From: Solobacterium sp.
GTDB lineage: Bacteria; Bacillota_I; Bacilli_A; Erysipelotrichales; Erysipelotrichaceae
Length of the DNA stretch: 5,005 bases
Direction: 5' to 3'
NCBI GenBank assembly: GCA_017419465.1
Contig: JAFOLE010000299.1
Coordinates: 1-5,005 of the forward strand
The notes below the pieces were generated by a model. That model saw nothing but the letters and a program-made list of their open reading frames with translations, did not search any database and was not told where the DNA came from. How positions within the stretch are numbered: the first letter of the stretch is position 1; every line of letters starts with the position of its first letter. Positions 4,861 to 5,005 of the stretch are shown here, piece after piece. The position numbers were made by a program, and so were the translations under genes.

Positions 4861-5005
4861 ATGGCGAAAGTTTACAGCGGAATTGACGATCTGCCGCAGG
4901 GAACGGCGAGTGATCATATTACAGAAGGGCTGCTTGTGCTGGAAGGCGGTGCCTGGCGCGGAATGTATACCCAGGGTGCGCTTGATGCCCTGATGGAAGA
5001 AGACA
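4861..5005 (+). CDS. Patatin-like phospholipase, 5' part
   Basis: The frame is open from the ATG at 4861 to the window edge, giving 48 residues. After a short N-terminal stretch comes EGLLVLEGGAWRGMYTQGAL (22-41), the start of a patatin domain. GGAWRG (29-34) is the glycine-rich oxyanion-hole motif (usually GGGxRG), and TQGALDAL matches the following helix. The wording is closest to the bacterial YjjU-like group of Firmicutes patatins. The catalytic GXSXG serine and the DG[GA] aspartate should lie downstream, outside the window, so activity cannot be judged. The predicted role is hydrolysis of lipid acyl esters with a Ser-Asp dyad. A ribosome binding site TGAGGA (4852-4857) precedes the ATG at a rather short 3 bases. 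An AT-rich promoter region lies upstream, and no terminator separates it from the C_GCAxxG_C_C gene, so partial co-transcription is possible. Confidence 0.85.
   Translation, partial: MAKVYSGIDDLPQGTASDHITEGLLVLEGGAWRGMYTQGALDALMEED

Noticed and set aside
1..5005. Frequent TCCGGA/CCGGAA hexamers across the window
   Set aside because: They follow codon choice for Ser/Ile-Arg, Pro-Glu and similar pairs within genes, with no spacing pattern or clustering, so they are not a repeat element.

Overview
The window looks like chromosomal DNA of a Bacillota (Firmicutes) bacterium with roughly even base composition. The signs are strong AGGAGG-type ribosome binding sites, sigma-A-like promoters, compact intrinsic terminators, a lipoprotein-type amino-acid binding protein, and families common in gut Firmicutes (DUF1294, C_GCAxxG_C_C, a YjjU-like patatin). 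An Erysipelotrichia-like host is a guess from the overall feel of the sequence, not a demonstrated placement. All supported genes are on the + strand. No mobile element, CRISPR array, tRNA or rRNA was seen.

Layout: (1) the 3' end of a small DUF1294 membrane protein, closed by a terminator (254-282); (2) a stand-alone HAD-family hydrolase (378-1073); (3) a regulatory leader (about 1094-1300) with a promoter, a 27-codon cysteine-rich leader peptide (Cys at codons 7, 9, 11 and 12) and an intrinsic terminator; (4) a four-gene polar amino acid ABC importer in the order permease, permease, ATPase, binding lipoprotein (1316-4288), closed by a 12-bp-stem terminator (4302-4336); (5) a cysteine-rich C_GCAxxG_C_C family protein (4403-4789) with its own promoter, whose -35 box lies inside a perfect inverted repeat; (6) the start of a patatin-like phospholipase (4861 to the window edge) behind an extended -10 promoter.

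The main result is in parts 3 and 4. The leader has the architecture of classical translation-coupled attenuation. A short translated ORF carries clustered Cys codons. Segment 1 (1143-1151) can pair with segment 2 (1212-1220), segment 2 can instead pair with segment 3 (1258-1269), and segment 3 overlaps the 5' arm of the terminator. A ribosome stalled for lack of Cys-tRNA would free segment 2, break the terminator and let the transporter operon be transcribed. Independently, the binding protein resembles the CjaA-type cysteine-binding family. The regulatory signal and the receptor family therefore point to the same substrate: a cysteine or cystine importer switched on by cysteine starvation. 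I reached this by reading the sequence; no folding software or database search was run.
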